64,000 nt of DNA from JAITVB01 sp031553805 (GTDB lineage: Bacteria > Bacteroidota > Bacteroidia > Bacteroidales > Rikenellaceae): the NCBI GenBank assembly GCA_031553805.1, contig JAVBLC010000002.1:1-64000 (forward strand). The letters run 5' to 3'. Under the pieces are notes generated by a model. That model saw nothing but the letters and a program-made list of their open reading frames with translations. It was not told the DNA's origin and made no database searches. A program made the position numbers and the translations under genes. Positions 42,246-51,220 of the stretch are shown in pieces (position 1 is the first letter of the stretch; each line of letters begins with the position of its first letter).

Positions 42246-43034
42246 CTATCTAAACTGGGTGTTGAACCCGATGAAGACCTGCAACTGGGGTTGTCCCATT
42301 CCTTTGGTCAACACCGAGTATTGCGGCTCCATAAAGATGTTGAACGTCTTTCTCCCGGCCTTGATCACCTTGCCGACCCCGAGTCCGATGGGGACGTTGT
42401 ACGACCCGCTTTCGAGGTCGAATGTCCAGACCCCCGTGCTGCGTAGATAGGTTCCGCCGCCGACCTGCCACATAAAGAAGAGCTGGGGGGTGAGCATACT
42501 CACGTCGTCGCGGTCGCTGTTGCCCGCAAACGAGGTTTGCCACGTCACGAGCGAACCGACCTGGATGATAGGACTCGATTTAAAGAAAGCGATCGCCGAA
42601 ACCCCGGCCTGCCACTTGCCGGCGCCCATGTCGTTCGTCCCGGTGGGGAGGGTGAGAGTCGGCCCGATGCCGAGTTCTATGCCCGGATTCTTAGACTTGA
42701 ACTTGTAGATGCCAAAAATGTTCATATCGCCCAGCCCCGTTTCGGGTTCGGCGTTGGCCGCCGAAACGGTTTCGAAAGGCATCGAGGCGCGGATGATGAA
42801 ACTGCCGATGGGCTGCGCGTAGCGGATCCATGTCTGGTTGTACGTGGCGTCAGGTACCCCGAACATTTTAGGCATATAATAATTGTGCAGGTTGGCGGTT
42901 TTGATGCTGGCCAGCGGGTTGTTGGCCTCTTTCAGTGCTTCGGCATCGGCCTGGGTTTGGGCCCATGCGGTGGCCGGGAGCAGCACAACGATCAGGCATA
43001 AGCTACCGATCAGTTTGGATAGGTTGTTTTTCAT
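42246..43034 (-). CDS. Outer membrane beta-barrel protein (transporter-like)
   Basis: 262 residues with a signal peptide (cleavage near AWAQ-T). Predicted strands alternate through the mature part, e.g. GLGDMNIFGIYKFKSKNPGIELGIGPTLTLPTGTNDMGAGKWQAGVSAIAFFKS, and the chain ends in FIGFNTQFR. This resembles the phenol_MetA_deg / putative OM transporter type. Substrate unknown. Monocistronic by spacing. Confidence 0.7.
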   Translation of the reverse strand: MKNNLSKLIGSLCLIVVLLPATAWAQTQADAEALKEANNPLASIKTANLHNYYMPKMFGVPDATYNQTWIRYAQPIGSFIIRASMPFETVSAANAEPETGLGDMNIFGIYKFKSKNPGIELGIGPTLTLPTGTNDMGAGKWQAGVSAIAFFKSSPIIQVGSLVTWQTSFAGNSDRDDVSMLTPQLFFMWQVGGGTYLRSTGVWTFDLESGSYNVPIGLGVGKVIKAGRKTFNIFMEPQYSVLTKGMGQPQLQVFIGFNTQFR

Positions 43035-43160
43035 AGATGTACTTTTTATAAATTAAAATGATTTAATAATAAAGATATCAAATTTCGAGCCTGTTTCTTC
43101 GCGGAAGCAAAAAATGGCCCGATTTTCTTCGATGAAAATATTATCCCAGGGGCGAAAAGC

Positions 43161-43201
43161 GACAGCGAGGGGCGATACACACCGTATCGCCCCTCGCTGT
43201 C
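43161..43201 (-). terminator. Very long perfect hairpin after the DUF3127 gene
   Basis: 18-bp perfect stem (43161-43178 with 43184-43201) around a five-base loop. It lies 12 bp after the stop at 43214 and is followed on the minus strand by GCTTTTCG. Probably a terminator, with a weak T-run. Confidence 0.65.
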
Positions 43202-43213
43202 AATGAGGTTTTA

Positions 43214-43594
43214 TTAGAACGGCAAGTCGTCCGTCTCTTCGGCTGCCGATTCGAACGAGTCGGTCGTCGGGAGCGGCGGAACGAACGCGGCACTGGGAGC
43301 GGCGGCGGCCGGAGTTGCGCCCTCCTGGTTCTGGCGGGTGATCTTCCATGCCCGCACTTCGGTGTACCAACGGCCGTTGTATTCGCGCGATTCGAGGTTG
43401 ACCGACACTTCCATCCGGTCGCCTTCGCGCATTGCGGCTACGTCCTGCACTTTGTCGCCCCAGAACGACACGCACACCTTGCGGTTGAATTCGCCCGGCA
43501 TTTCAAAAATGACTTCCTGTTTCGACCATTCGCCGCGGGCGCTGGTCCCTTTGACCGCGGGCAGTACGCGGTACACTACGCCTTCGAGTTCCAT
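43214..43594 (-). CDS. DUF3127 family protein (single-stranded DNA-binding-like)
   Basis: 126 residues from the ATG at 43594; the longer frame to 43867 is an overlap artefact. The core MELEGVVYRVLPAVKGTSARGEWSKQEVIFEMPGEFNRKVCVSFWGDK is the DUF3127 signature, an OB-fold-like domain. The tail is Ala/Pro-rich and ends in acidic ETDDLPF, very like the protein-interaction tip of SSB (DDLPF). That suggests a role in DNA replication or repair by partner recruitment, which is inference. TAATG overlap with the isomerase gene. Confidence 0.85.
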   Translation of the reverse strand: MELEGVVYRVLPAVKGTSARGEWSKQEVIFEMPGEFNRKVCVSFWGDKVQDVAAMREGDRMEVSVNLESREYNGRWYTEVRAWKITRQNQEGATPAAAAPSAAFVPPLPTTDSFESAAEETDDLPF

Positions 43595-44031
43595 TATGCT
43601 TCTGTGATTATGATTTTTTCGATTTCGTCGCCCGCGCGGATTTCGTCGATCACGTCGAGGCCTTCGTAAACGCGGCCGAAGACCGTGTGTACGCGGTCGA
43701 GGTGGGCCGTGTTCTCGCGGTTGTGGCAGATGAAGAATTGCGACCCGCCGGTGTCTTTGCCCGCGTGGGCCATCGAAAGCACGCCGCGGTCGTGGTACTG
43801 GTTGCCGCCCGACGTTTCGCACTTGATGCGGTAGCCGGGGCCGCCGTTGCCGATGCCGTTCGGGCATCCGCCCTGGATCACGAAATTGGGGATCACGCGG
43901 TGGAAGATCAACCCGTCATAAAATCCCTCTTCGGCCAGCTTAACGAAGTTGGCCACGGTGCCCGGGGCGTCCTGTTCAAAGAACTCGACCTTCATCACCC
44001 CTTTGGCGGTATGTATTTCTGCTTTTTTCAT
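43594..44031 (-). CDS. Cyclophilin-type peptidyl-prolyl isomerase
   Basis: 145 residues without signal peptide, so cytoplasmic. Conserved active-site parts FHRVIPNFVIQGG, TGGSQFFICH and HTVFGRVYEG are present; the usual Trp before LD is replaced (TAHLD), as in cyclosporin-insensitive bacterial forms. It accelerates prolyl isomerisation during protein folding. Followed by DUF3127 in a one-base overlap. Confidence 0.93.
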   Translation of the reverse strand: MKKAEIHTAKGVMKVEFFEQDAPGTVANFVKLAEEGFYDGLIFHRVIPNFVIQGGCPNGIGNGGPGYRIKCETSGGNQYHDRGVLSMAHAGKDTGGSQFFICHNRENTAHLDRVHTVFGRVYEGLDVIDEIRAGDEIEKIIITEA

Positions 44032-44065
44032 TGGGTTCTAAATTGAGAATAGTACACAAAGATAA

Positions 44066-44092
44066 GAAAAGGACGCTTAAAAAGCGTCCTTT
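44066..44092 (-). terminator. Terminator of the FKBP gene
   Basis: AAGGACGCTT / AAGCGTCCTT around TAAAA; on the minus strand followed by TTCTTATCTTTG. It lies about 25 bp after the stop at 44117. Confidence 0.7.
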
Positions 44093-44116
44093 CCGATATT
44101 TTTTCCTTCGGGGAAA

Positions 44117-44800
44117 TTATTTCACAGCGGTGGTGTCGGCCGGCATTACGTCGAGTACTTCCACTTCGAATACCAAGGCCTGGTTCGGGCCGATCTGCTG
44201 GCTGCGCTGCTGTGCGCCGTAAGCGAGTTCCGACGGGATCCACAGTTTGATCTTACCGCCCTTGCCCACGAGCTGAAGGCCTTCGGTCCACCCTTTGATC
44301 ACGCCGTTGAGCGGGAAGGTAGCCGGTTCGTTGCGGTCATACGACGAGTCGAACTTTTCGCCGTTGGGCAGCGTGCCGAGGTAGTTCACTTCTACGGTAT
44401 CCATCGCGCTGGTCGGTTTTTCGCCGCCTTCGGTGATGATCTCGTAAAGCAGGCCGCTTTCGGTCTTCTTCACGTTCTTGTTCTCTTTTTCAACCTTCGC
44501 CAGGAAAGCTTCCCCTTCGGCCAGGGCTTTGGCGGGCTTGCGTACCATGAAATATTCGTTGAGGAATGCCATGGCGTCTTCGTCGGTCATTTTGGCCTTG
44601 TTGCCGATCACGTCCTTGATGGCCTGGGCAAACATATCCACATTGGCGGTCGAGTCCATGCCTTTGAGCCATTTGCCTACGTCGATCCCGAGGGCGTAAG
44701 AGAGCGAGTCAGCTTCCGATTTAGGAGCCGAAGCGGTACCGCACGAGGAAGTCGCAACGAAGATGGCTGCAACCCCGAAAAGAATCAATACTTTTTTCAT
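44117..44800 (-). CDS. FKBP-type peptidyl-prolyl isomerase lipoprotein
   Basis: 227 residues. Lipobox VATSSC (Cys 20). An N-terminal helical domain (LSYALGIDVGKWLKGMDSTANVDMFAQAIKDVIGN) is typical of FkpA/Mip dimerisation domains. The FKBP domain follows (VEVNYLGTLPNGEKFDSSYDRNEPATFPLNGVIKGWTEGLQLVGKGGKIKLWIPSELAYG). It should act as a periplasmic or outer membrane folding helper. Confidence 0.93.
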   Translation of the reverse strand: MKKVLILFGVAAIFVATSSCGTASAPKSEADSLSYALGIDVGKWLKGMDSTANVDMFAQAIKDVIGNKAKMTDEDAMAFLNEYFMVRKPAKALAEGEAFLAKVEKENKNVKKTESGLLYEIITEGGEKPTSAMDTVEVNYLGTLPNGEKFDSSYDRNEPATFPLNGVIKGWTEGLQLVGKGGKIKLWIPSELAYGAQQRSQQIGPNQALVFEVEVLDVMPADTTAVK

Positions 44801-44900
44801 CTGGTTATCTGATTACTTGGTTTTAAGAAAATTCGATTTAATTGGGGACAAAAGTAGTAAAAAACATTGAACATTGCACCATTTCCTGAAAATAATTGCA

Positions 44901-46259
44901 TCACGGGTTAATTGCGTCGTGGCCTTTGTTTCGGTGCGTGCGACCGACCAGGGCCATCACCCCCCATCCCAGCAGGGCCGCGGTACACGAGCCAATCAGG
45001 ATCGACACCTTGCCCGTCGCGACCATTGCCGGGTCAGAGAAAGCCAGGTTGTTGATAAACATCGACATCGTGAATCCGATACCGCCAAGGCAGGCTACTG
45101 CAAATAACGTGCCCCACGTCGCGCCTTTGGGCATCACGCACCATCCGGCCCGGATGGCGATGAGCGAGAAGAGGAAAATGCCGAATGGTTTTCCTACGAC
45201 CAGCCCCAGGAAAATGCCCATCGACTCGCTGTTGACCAACGCTGCCGCCTGCGAAAAATCGATGACGACCCCGGCGTTGGCCAAGGCAAAAACGGGCATA
45301 ATGAAAAAGGCGATCGTCGGGTGCAGCGCATACTCCAGCCTGAGCGAAGGCGGCAGTGTGCGCCGTGCGACTTTCCACAGGCTGCGTGCCGCCTGCTGTT
45401 GCTTCTCGTTGGCCAGTACGCTGACACCCGGCCGGTCTTCATAAGCGAATGTCCGCAACAGGTTATTTCCCTTATACAGAAAATATTTCTTCGAAAAGCG
45501 TGCGTCGCTCGGGATCGCCATCGCAATGATCACCCCGGCGATCGTGGCGTGGATGCCCGATTGCAGGAAAAGCAACCAGAGCAGGATGGCCGGCAGCAGG
45601 TAATACTTCATGTGAAACACCTTTAACCGGTTGAGCACCAGCAGCAGGACGAAGGTTCCCAGCGCCGCCGCCAATATCGCCCAATGGATTTGGGCCGAGT
45701 AAAAGATCGCGATGACCAGGATCGCCCCTAAATCGTCGACAATGGCCAGCGCAGTCAAAAAGATCTTTAGTGACAGGGGGACGCGCTTTCCGAGTAGGGA
45801 TAAGACCCCGAGTGCGAAAGCAATGTCGGTGGCGGTCGGAATTCCCCAGCCCGGTTCGTAAATCGTTCCCCGGTTGAAAACAAGGTAGGTCAGCGCCGGG
45901 AGAAGCATCCCGCCCAGCGCCGCCGCAATCGGCAGCCCCGCCTGGCGCATCGACGAAAGCTGGCCCGCGATCACCTCGCGCTTGATCTCCAGCCCGACGA
46001 CAAAAAAGAAGAGTACCATCAGCCCGTCGTTGATCCACTCTTCAAGCGTTTTCGAGAGGTGGAAGTGGTCGAGCCCGATGGTCAGTTTTTGTTCCCAGAA
46101 GTGGTGGAAACCGTCGGCTGTGACGTGCCAGTTGGCCATAAAAATGGCGGCCACCGCGCAAATAAAAAGCACTGTGCCGCCGGCCCATTGGCTATGGATG
46201 AAATGATGTGTCCGTTCGTTGAGTAAGTAGAATCGCTTTTTCTGTTTGAAATTGGCCAT
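44901..46259 (-). CDS. nhaA: Na+/H+ antiporter NhaA
   Basis: 452 residues with about 12 membrane helices. The ion-binding aspartates lie in ALAIVDDLGAILVIAIFY, preceded by PTATDIAFALGVLSLLG; other NhaA motifs are GLEIKREVIAGQLS and GGIGFTMSMFINNLAF. It exports Na+ in exchange for protons. The insert between helices (SKKYFLYKGNNLLRTFAYEDRP...) is longer than in E. coli, as often in Bacteroidetes. Monocistronic by spacing. Confidence 0.95.
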   Translation of the reverse strand: MANFKQKKRFYLLNERTHHFIHSQWAGGTVLFICAVAAIFMANWHVTADGFHHFWEQKLTIGLDHFHLSKTLEEWINDGLMVLFFFVVGLEIKREVIAGQLSSMRQAGLPIAAALGGMLLPALTYLVFNRGTIYEPGWGIPTATDIAFALGVLSLLGKRVPLSLKIFLTALAIVDDLGAILVIAIFYSAQIHWAILAAALGTFVLLLVLNRLKVFHMKYYLLPAILLWLLFLQSGIHATIAGVIIAMAIPSDARFSKKYFLYKGNNLLRTFAYEDRPGVSVLANEKQQQAARSLWKVARRTLPPSLRLEYALHPTIAFFIMPVFALANAGVVIDFSQAAALVNSESMGIFLGLVVGKPFGIFLFSLIAIRAGWCVMPKGATWGTLFAVACLGGIGFTMSMFINNLAFSDPAMVATGKVSILIGSCTAALLGWGVMALVGRTHRNKGHDAINP

Positions 46260-46284
46260 CGGTCGGGGATGTTCTTAAAACTTG

Positions 46285-47316
46285 TTACGGGGTCAGCAGG
46301 GCAATGTTGCAGAGTTTGTAAAGTACGCGTGCGCCCACGTTGGCGTTCCACTCGCCGCCGCGGGGATCGGGCGCTACCTCACACAGGTCGAAACCTACGA
46401 TCCGGCGGCCGCTCGCCGCCACCTGCGCCAACAGGTAGACCGCTTCGTTATACGAAATACCGCCCGGTACCGGCGTGCCGGTCGAGGGGCAGTTCGACGG
46501 GTCGAGGCCGTCGATATCGAAACTGATATAGACTTTCTGGGGGAGTTTTTCGATGATCGCAGCACATTGTTTCTCCCACGTCATTCCTTTGAACCGGTTA
46601 GCCGCCAGCGTTGCGTCGTCGAAACAGGCGATGCGGTCGTCGAGGGCGATGCGTTTGATCTCCTCTTCACACAGGTCGCGCACCGCCACCTGCACCAGGT
46701 TTGTCACGCCCGGCACCTCAGCCAACACATTAAACATGATCGAGGCATGCGAATACGAAAATCCTTCATACGCTTCGCGCAGATCGGCGTGGGCGTCGAT
46801 GTGCAGTACGCCGATCGCCCCTTCGTGTTCGGCTGCGGCGCGGATCGCCCCCAGGGGCACGCTGTGGTCGCCGCCCACCACGCCGATGCGTTTGCCACGG
46901 GCCATCCATTTCTTCGCCTCTTCGTAAACGTAGGCGTTCAGTTGTTCTGACGCTTCGTTGATCCGGCGCAGTTTCTTGCGGACGTATTCCTCTTCGGGCG
47001 TGCCGCCCGATTCGAGGTGGATGATCACTTTTTCGGCATCTTCGCGCAGCCGGCGGCTGGTGTCGAGGATCGTGTAGTCGGTTTCGAGGGTGCCTATCCC
47101 CTTGCGCCATCCGGCCGGATTGTGGAAATCGTAGAGGTCGAGTTGCAACGAAGCGTCGAGGATAGCGTCGGGTCCCTGGGCCGTCCCGGGACGGTACGAG
47201 GTCGTCACGTCCCAAGGCACGGACAATAGCACCACGGCTGACTCCTCGGGCGCAAACGGCAGCGCGAAGTAGTTGCCGTTCGAGATGCTCAGCGTGTTCG
47301 GGTTAAATTCACTCAT
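46285..47316 (-). CDS. speB: Agmatinase-like ureohydrolase (arginase family)
   Basis: 343 residues. Manganese-binding motifs of the arginase family are intact: GGDHSVPLG, HIDAHADLR and SFDIDGLDPSNCPSTGTPVPGG. The family hydrolyses guanidino compounds; an agmatinase activity giving putrescine is the most usual in this branch, but arginase or other ureohydrolase specificity is not excluded. A sequence insertion around 75-140 (YTILDTSRRLREDAEKVIIHLESGGTPEEE) is longer than in E. coli SpeB, as in other Bacteroidetes members. Confidence 0.88.
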   Translation of the reverse strand: MSEFNPNTLSISNGNYFALPFAPEESAVVLLSVPWDVTTSYRPGTAQGPDAILDASLQLDLYDFHNPAGWRKGIGTLETDYTILDTSRRLREDAEKVIIHLESGGTPEEEYVRKKLRRINEASEQLNAYVYEEAKKWMARGKRIGVVGGDHSVPLGAIRAAAEHEGAIGVLHIDAHADLREAYEGFSYSHASIMFNVLAEVPGVTNLVQVAVRDLCEEEIKRIALDDRIACFDDATLAANRFKGMTWEKQCAAIIEKLPQKVYISFDIDGLDPSNCPSTGTPVPGGISYNEAVYLLAQVAASGRRIVGFDLCEVAPDPRGGEWNANVGARVLYKLCNIALLTP

Positions 47317-47430
47317 AACCTATTATGATTAGGCACCGGACGCCGGTTCTTTTTTAATTGTTTACTACCCAAGCAAAGTCAAAACTCCAGCATTGGGAGG
47401 CGTTTGTCCAAAGTAAAGTCAAAAATCCCC

Positions 47431-47446
47431 GGTGCGGGGACGCACC
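47431..47446 (-). terminator. Short hairpin element at the mgsA stop codon
   Basis: GGTGCGTCCCCGCACC (minus strand) overlaps the TAG of mgsA and is followed by GGGGATTTTTGACTTTAC. Stem GGTGCG/CGCACC; an alternative stem TCCCC/GGGGA is also possible. A second, weaker CTCC/GGGAG repeat follows at about 47380-47400. Confidence 0.7.
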
Positions 47447-47922
47447 TATTTTTGTTCGAGGGTGCGCTCGATGTAGCTGCGATAGTCTTTGACCACGGGC
47501 ATATACTCGCCCTCGAAGAGCGGCGAGGAGATCAGGAAGTCGGCCGTCGAGCGGTTTAGCGCCAGCGGTACGTTATAGACGCTCGCCAGACGCAGCAACG
47601 CTTTCACGTCCACGTCGTGGGGTTGGGCCATCATCGGGTCCCAGAAGAAGATCACCAGGTCGATCGACCCTTCGGCGATCAGTGATCCGAGCTGCTGGTC
47701 GCCGCCCAGGGGGCCCGACTTGAGCAGCGTGATGTCGAAGCGGCCCGATTCGTTGCCGCGTTTTTCCATCAGGGTAGAAGCCACCATCTTACCGGTCGTT
47801 CCGGTGCAAATGAGGTGGTGTTTGAGCAGGATTTCCCAGTTCCAGTCGACCCATTCGGCCAGGTCGCGTTTCATGTTGTCGTGGGCGACCAGGGCGATCC
47901 TTTTCTTTTTCAGTAATTCCAT
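47446..47922 (-). CDS. mgsA: Methylglyoxal synthase
   Basis: 158 residues. Conserved LVAHDNMKRDLAEWV, the phosphate-binding CTGTTGKM, KSGPLGGDQQLGSLIAEG with catalytic Asp, and FFWDPMMAQPHDVDVKALLR are all present. It turns dihydroxyacetone phosphate to methylglyoxal, a bypass relieving phosphosugar stress. It ends directly in a hairpin element. Confidence 0.96.
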   Translation of the reverse strand: MELLKKKRIALVAHDNMKRDLAEWVDWNWEILLKHHLICTGTTGKMVASTLMEKRGNESGRFDITLLKSGPLGGDQQLGSLIAEGSIDLVIFFWDPMMAQPHDVDVKALLRLASVYNVPLALNRSTADFLISSPLFEGEYMPVVKDYRSYIERTLEQK

Positions 47923-47945
47923 TATTGCGTGTTAAATGTTGCGTG

Positions 47946-48791
47946 TTAAACGGTTATTCCTTTGCGGCAGCACACGAAATGTGGATTTTCGAGGCTTTCC
48001 TTGTTGTATTCGAGTTGTGCGTTTTCGTCGCCCAGCGCGTGGGTGCGGGCGCCGGTGGCGATGGCGATCGAGTCGCCGGCGGCCACGTCCCACTCCGAAG
48101 TGGGGGTTGTGCGCACGTAAAAGTCGGCGCGTCCCTCGGCCACCAGGCAGAACTTGATCGAGCTGCCGCTTTCGATCACCTCGACCTCGCCGTAGCGTTC
48201 ACGCAGCAGTTCGACGAAATCGTGTGTTTCGGGCGTCAGGTGCGAGCGGCTGATTACGACGCTCACCGGCCTTTCGGGATCGTCCTCGAGCGGCAATTGC
48301 TGCGCTCCGTCAAAAATCTGGGCGATCGAAGAATCGGCTTCCGCATCCGGAAAAATATCTTCCTTGCGGAAAGCTCCGCGTTCGGGGTCTGAAAAATAGA
48401 TCTTTTCGAAACATGGGTAATAAACGACTCCCATCACCGGCCGGTTGTCGACCATCAGGGCGATGTTGACCGTAAATTCGCCGTTGCGTTTGATGAACTC
48501 CTTGGTGCCATCGAGCGGGTCGACGAGCCAGTAGAGGTCCCAGTTGCCGCGTTCTTCATAGAGGATGTTGCGTCCTTCCTCGCTCATGAGCGGGATCCGT
48601 GTTTTGCCCAGGTAGCTTTTGATCAGCGAGTGGGCCTCGCGGTCGGCCACGGTGATCGGCGTAGAGTCGGACTTTAGGTTGATGTGGAAATCTTCCTCGT
48701 GGTTGTAAATGTCCAGGATCTTGGCTCCGGCACGGATGGCAGCGTTGTAGGCGTTGGCCAGCAGGAAGTCTATCTGTTCTCGTTGGAGCAT
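47946..48791 (-). CDS. cysQ: 3'(2'),5'-bisphosphate nucleotidase CysQ
   Basis: 281 residues. Metal-binding motifs of the inositol monophosphatase fold: SDSTPITVADREAH, WLVDPLDGTKEF and SEWDVAAGDSIA. CysQ removes the 3'-phosphate from PAP, made during sulfate assimilation or sulfotransfer. It precedes mgsA with 23 bp between, so it is probably cotranscribed. Confidence 0.93.
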   Translation of the reverse strand: MLQREQIDFLLANAYNAAIRAGAKILDIYNHEEDFHINLKSDSTPITVADREAHSLIKSYLGKTRIPLMSEEGRNILYEERGNWDLYWLVDPLDGTKEFIKRNGEFTVNIALMVDNRPVMGVVYYPCFEKIYFSDPERGAFRKEDIFPDAEADSSIAQIFDGAQQLPLEDDPERPVSVVISRSHLTPETHDFVELLRERYGEVEVIESGSSIKFCLVAEGRADFYVRTTPTSEWDVAAGDSIAIATGARTHALGDENAQLEYNKESLENPHFVCCRKGITV

Positions 48792-48808
48792 ATCCGCTAT
48801 ATTTTTGA

Positions 48809-48816
48809 CAAAATTA
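48809..48816 (-). promoter_or_regulatory. cysQ: Possible -7 box of cysQ
   Basis: TAATTTTG on the minus strand fits TAnnTTTG, 18 bp before the ATG at 48791. No -33 match at the expected distance. Confidence 0.35.
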
Positions 48817-48919
48817 ACAAAAAAATCTGCTTTCCCGAAACCCGCTGCAATTATTGTGCTGCAAACGGCGACGGTTTACTTTTTCGTGGGAATGAATGTT
48901 GTTCTTCCCGCTTTTTATT

Positions 48920-49010
48920 GGCTCGCGCACGAGAGATTTTTATGCCCTGAAGAGGTTCCTTTTCTGAACAGGATCCGGCATAAAAATCTCTCGAGAGCGA
49001 GGCCGCCACG
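48920..49010. repeat. Dispersed intergenic repeat, copy C (first half only)
   Basis: Matches the first ~90 bp of copies A and B: GGCTCGCGCACGAGAGATTTTTATGC, then GGCATAAAAATCTCTCG. GAGATTTTTATGC and GCATAAAAATCTC form a perfect 13-bp stem. The second half of the repeat is missing. It lies between cysQ and htpG. Confidence 0.7.
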
Positions 49011-49062
49011 TATTTTCCCCGGGAATGTTACCTCGTTTTAATTTCCTGTGCGGGGAGTCGCC

Positions 49063-51141
49063 TTACTCCTTGTCCTTGGGTTGCCCGATAAGCTCGACGC
49101 TCCGCCGAATAAAATTGGTCAACTCCTCGCCCTTGAGCAGCCCGTTCGACAACAAAGCCAGGTCGATCACCTGTTTCACCAGTTTGTTGGCGCTGCCCAA
49201 CTCGTGCAGTTTGGCGTTGCGTTCGCCCGTCAACTCGTCGACGCGTCGCCCCGCTTCTTCGGCTGCATGTTGCTGCTCGGTCGCGGTTTCGCCCTCTTTC
49301 TTGGCGGTGAGTTCCTTGTCCAACAGCTCTTTCTCGGCTTGCGCGGCGTCGATCTTCTTGGTGATCGTGGCCAGCGTCTTGCCATAACCGTCCTCGACCT
49401 GCGACAGGATGTCGGCCACCAGCGGATGGTTGCCGTTGACCACCACGTTGAAGCTGTCCGGCATCTGCCCGTAGAACGAGTACATCCCGCCGCCGCCCGT
49501 GGACGAAAGGTCTTTCATCCGGCGCATATATTCGTTGCGGGTGATGACTACCGGCGCCTGGCGCTCGTCCATCGACTCGAAATTGACGACGTAGTTGATC
49601 TTTTCTTCCGACGGCAATTGTGCCTCGAAGACCGGCACGAGGATCTGCTGCTGGTGTGAACTGAGGGCCATCGGCCGCGCTTCCTGCTTGTCGATCAGCT
49701 TTTCGACCACGTCCGAATCGACGCGCACGAAACGTTTTCCCTGGTTCTTGTTTTCGAACCAGTTGATGAAGTGTCCGTCGAGCGGCCCGTCCATCCACAA
49801 CACGTCATAGCCCTTGGCGGCAGCGGCTTCGACAAAACCATGCTGTGCGACAGGGTCGTTCGTGTAGAGGTAAATCTGCACTCCGTGGCGGTCGGTCTGG
49901 TTCTCCTTGACCAGCGTTTCGTAGTCGGGGAGCGTGAAATATTTCGACCCGGTGTTTTTCAACAGGAAAAAATCGGCCGCTTTTTCGGCAAACTTTTCTT
50001 CGGTCACGATCCCGTATTCGATAAACACTTTCAGGTCGTCCCATTTTTGTTCAAAATCTTCGTGCTGATTACTGAAAATTTCCTGCAAGCGGTCGGCGAC
50101 TTTGCGGGTAATGTAGCTCGAGATCTTTTTGACGTTCGAGTCGCTTTGCAGGTAACTGCGCGAGACGTTGAGCGGAATGTCGGGCGAGTCGATCACCCCG
50201 TGCATCAGCGTGAGGAACTCGGGCACGATCCCCTCGACCGAGTCGGTCACAAAGACCTGGTTGCTGTAAAGCTGGATTTTATTCTTCTGGATCTCAATAC
50301 TGTTGCGAATCTTGGGGAAATAAAGGATCCCGGTCAGGTTGAACGGATAGTCGATGTTCAGGTGGATGTGGAACAGCGGGGCTTCGGCCATCGGGTAGAG
50401 GGTGTGGTAAAATTCGCCGTACTCCTCTTCCTTGATGTCGCCCGGCTTGCGGATCCACAGGGGCGTGGTGTCGTTGATGATCCGGTCGCGGCCGGTGTCG
50501 ACGTATTTGCCGTCTTTCCACTCCTGCTCCTTGCCGAAGGCGATGGGCACGGGCAGGAAACGGCAATATTTTTCGAGCAGCGCCTGAATGCGCTCTTTTT
50601 CTCCGAATTCTTTGCTGTCGGCCGACAGGTGCAGAACGATGTCGGTCCCCCGGCTGCGCTCGGTCGCCGCTTCATCGAGCGTATACTCGGGTGTGCCGTC
50701 GCAACTCCAGACCATCGTTTTGGCCCCCTCCTTAAAGGAGCGGGTGACGATCTCGACCTTGTCGGCCACCATGAACGACGAGTAAAACCCGAGCCCGAAA
50801 TGGCCGATGATGCCTGCCTGGTTCTGGTATTTAGCCATAAACTCCTCGGCACCCGAAAAGGCGATCTGGTTGATGTATTTTTCGACCTCTTCGGCGGTCA
50901 TGCCCACGCCGGCGTCCGACACGGTGAGCGTGTTCTTCTCCGGGTCGAGTGCGATGCGGATCGTCACGTCGCCCAGCTCGCCCTTGAATTCGCCCACCGA
51001 CGAAAGCGTTTTCAGTTTTTGGGTGGCGTCTACGGCGTTGGAAATCAATTCACGGAGAAAAATTTCGTGATCCGAATAGAGGAACTTTTTGATGATGGGG
51101 AAGATGTTTTCCGTCGTTACCCCGATTTTCCCGTTTTGCAT
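49063..51141 (-). CDS. htpG: Molecular chaperone HtpG (Hsp90)
   Basis: 692 residues, full length. N-terminal GHKL ATPase: LRELISNAVDATQKL, DAGVGMTAEE, GQFGLGFYSSFMVAD-like (here GHFGLGFYSSFMVADKVEI). The middle domain has GVIDSPDIPLNVSRSYLQ, and the C-terminal part has the dimerisation region with a charged insert (AKKEGETATEQQHAAEEAGRR). It is an ATP-dependent folding chaperone induced by stress. Confidence 0.96.
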   Translation of the reverse strand: MQNGKIGVTTENIFPIIKKFLYSDHEIFLRELISNAVDATQKLKTLSSVGEFKGELGDVTIRIALDPEKNTLTVSDAGVGMTAEEVEKYINQIAFSGAEEFMAKYQNQAGIIGHFGLGFYSSFMVADKVEIVTRSFKEGAKTMVWSCDGTPEYTLDEAATERSRGTDIVLHLSADSKEFGEKERIQALLEKYCRFLPVPIAFGKEQEWKDGKYVDTGRDRIINDTTPLWIRKPGDIKEEEYGEFYHTLYPMAEAPLFHIHLNIDYPFNLTGILYFPKIRNSIEIQKNKIQLYSNQVFVTDSVEGIVPEFLTLMHGVIDSPDIPLNVSRSYLQSDSNVKKISSYITRKVADRLQEIFSNQHEDFEQKWDDLKVFIEYGIVTEEKFAEKAADFFLLKNTGSKYFTLPDYETLVKENQTDRHGVQIYLYTNDPVAQHGFVEAAAAKGYDVLWMDGPLDGHFINWFENKNQGKRFVRVDSDVVEKLIDKQEARPMALSSHQQQILVPVFEAQLPSEEKINYVVNFESMDERQAPVVITRNEYMRRMKDLSSTGGGGMYSFYGQMPDSFNVVVNGNHPLVADILSQVEDGYGKTLATITKKIDAAQAEKELLDKELTAKKEGETATEQQHAAEEAGRRVDELTGERNAKLHELGSANKLVKQVIDLALLSNGLLKGEELTNFIRRSVELIGQPKDKE

Positions 51142-51207
51142 ATCGATGTGTTTTTAGAAGATTCTACGCCCACGGAAAACACAAGATATGTGCCAACGCA
51201 GTTTTCG

Positions 51208-51220
51208 TGACATTTTGGCA
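51208..51220. promoter_or_regulatory. Dyad TGACATTTTGGCA upstream of htpG
   Basis: TGACA-TTT-TGGCA has near-perfect dyad symmetry (TGNCA on both strands) and sits 67 bp upstream of htpG. It may be a stress operator. The surrounding 51142-51483 (342 bp) holds no other gene. Confidence 0.35.

Noticed and set aside
49771..51210. 479-residue plus-strand frame opposite htpG
   Set aside because: Antisense shadow of a highly conserved gene.
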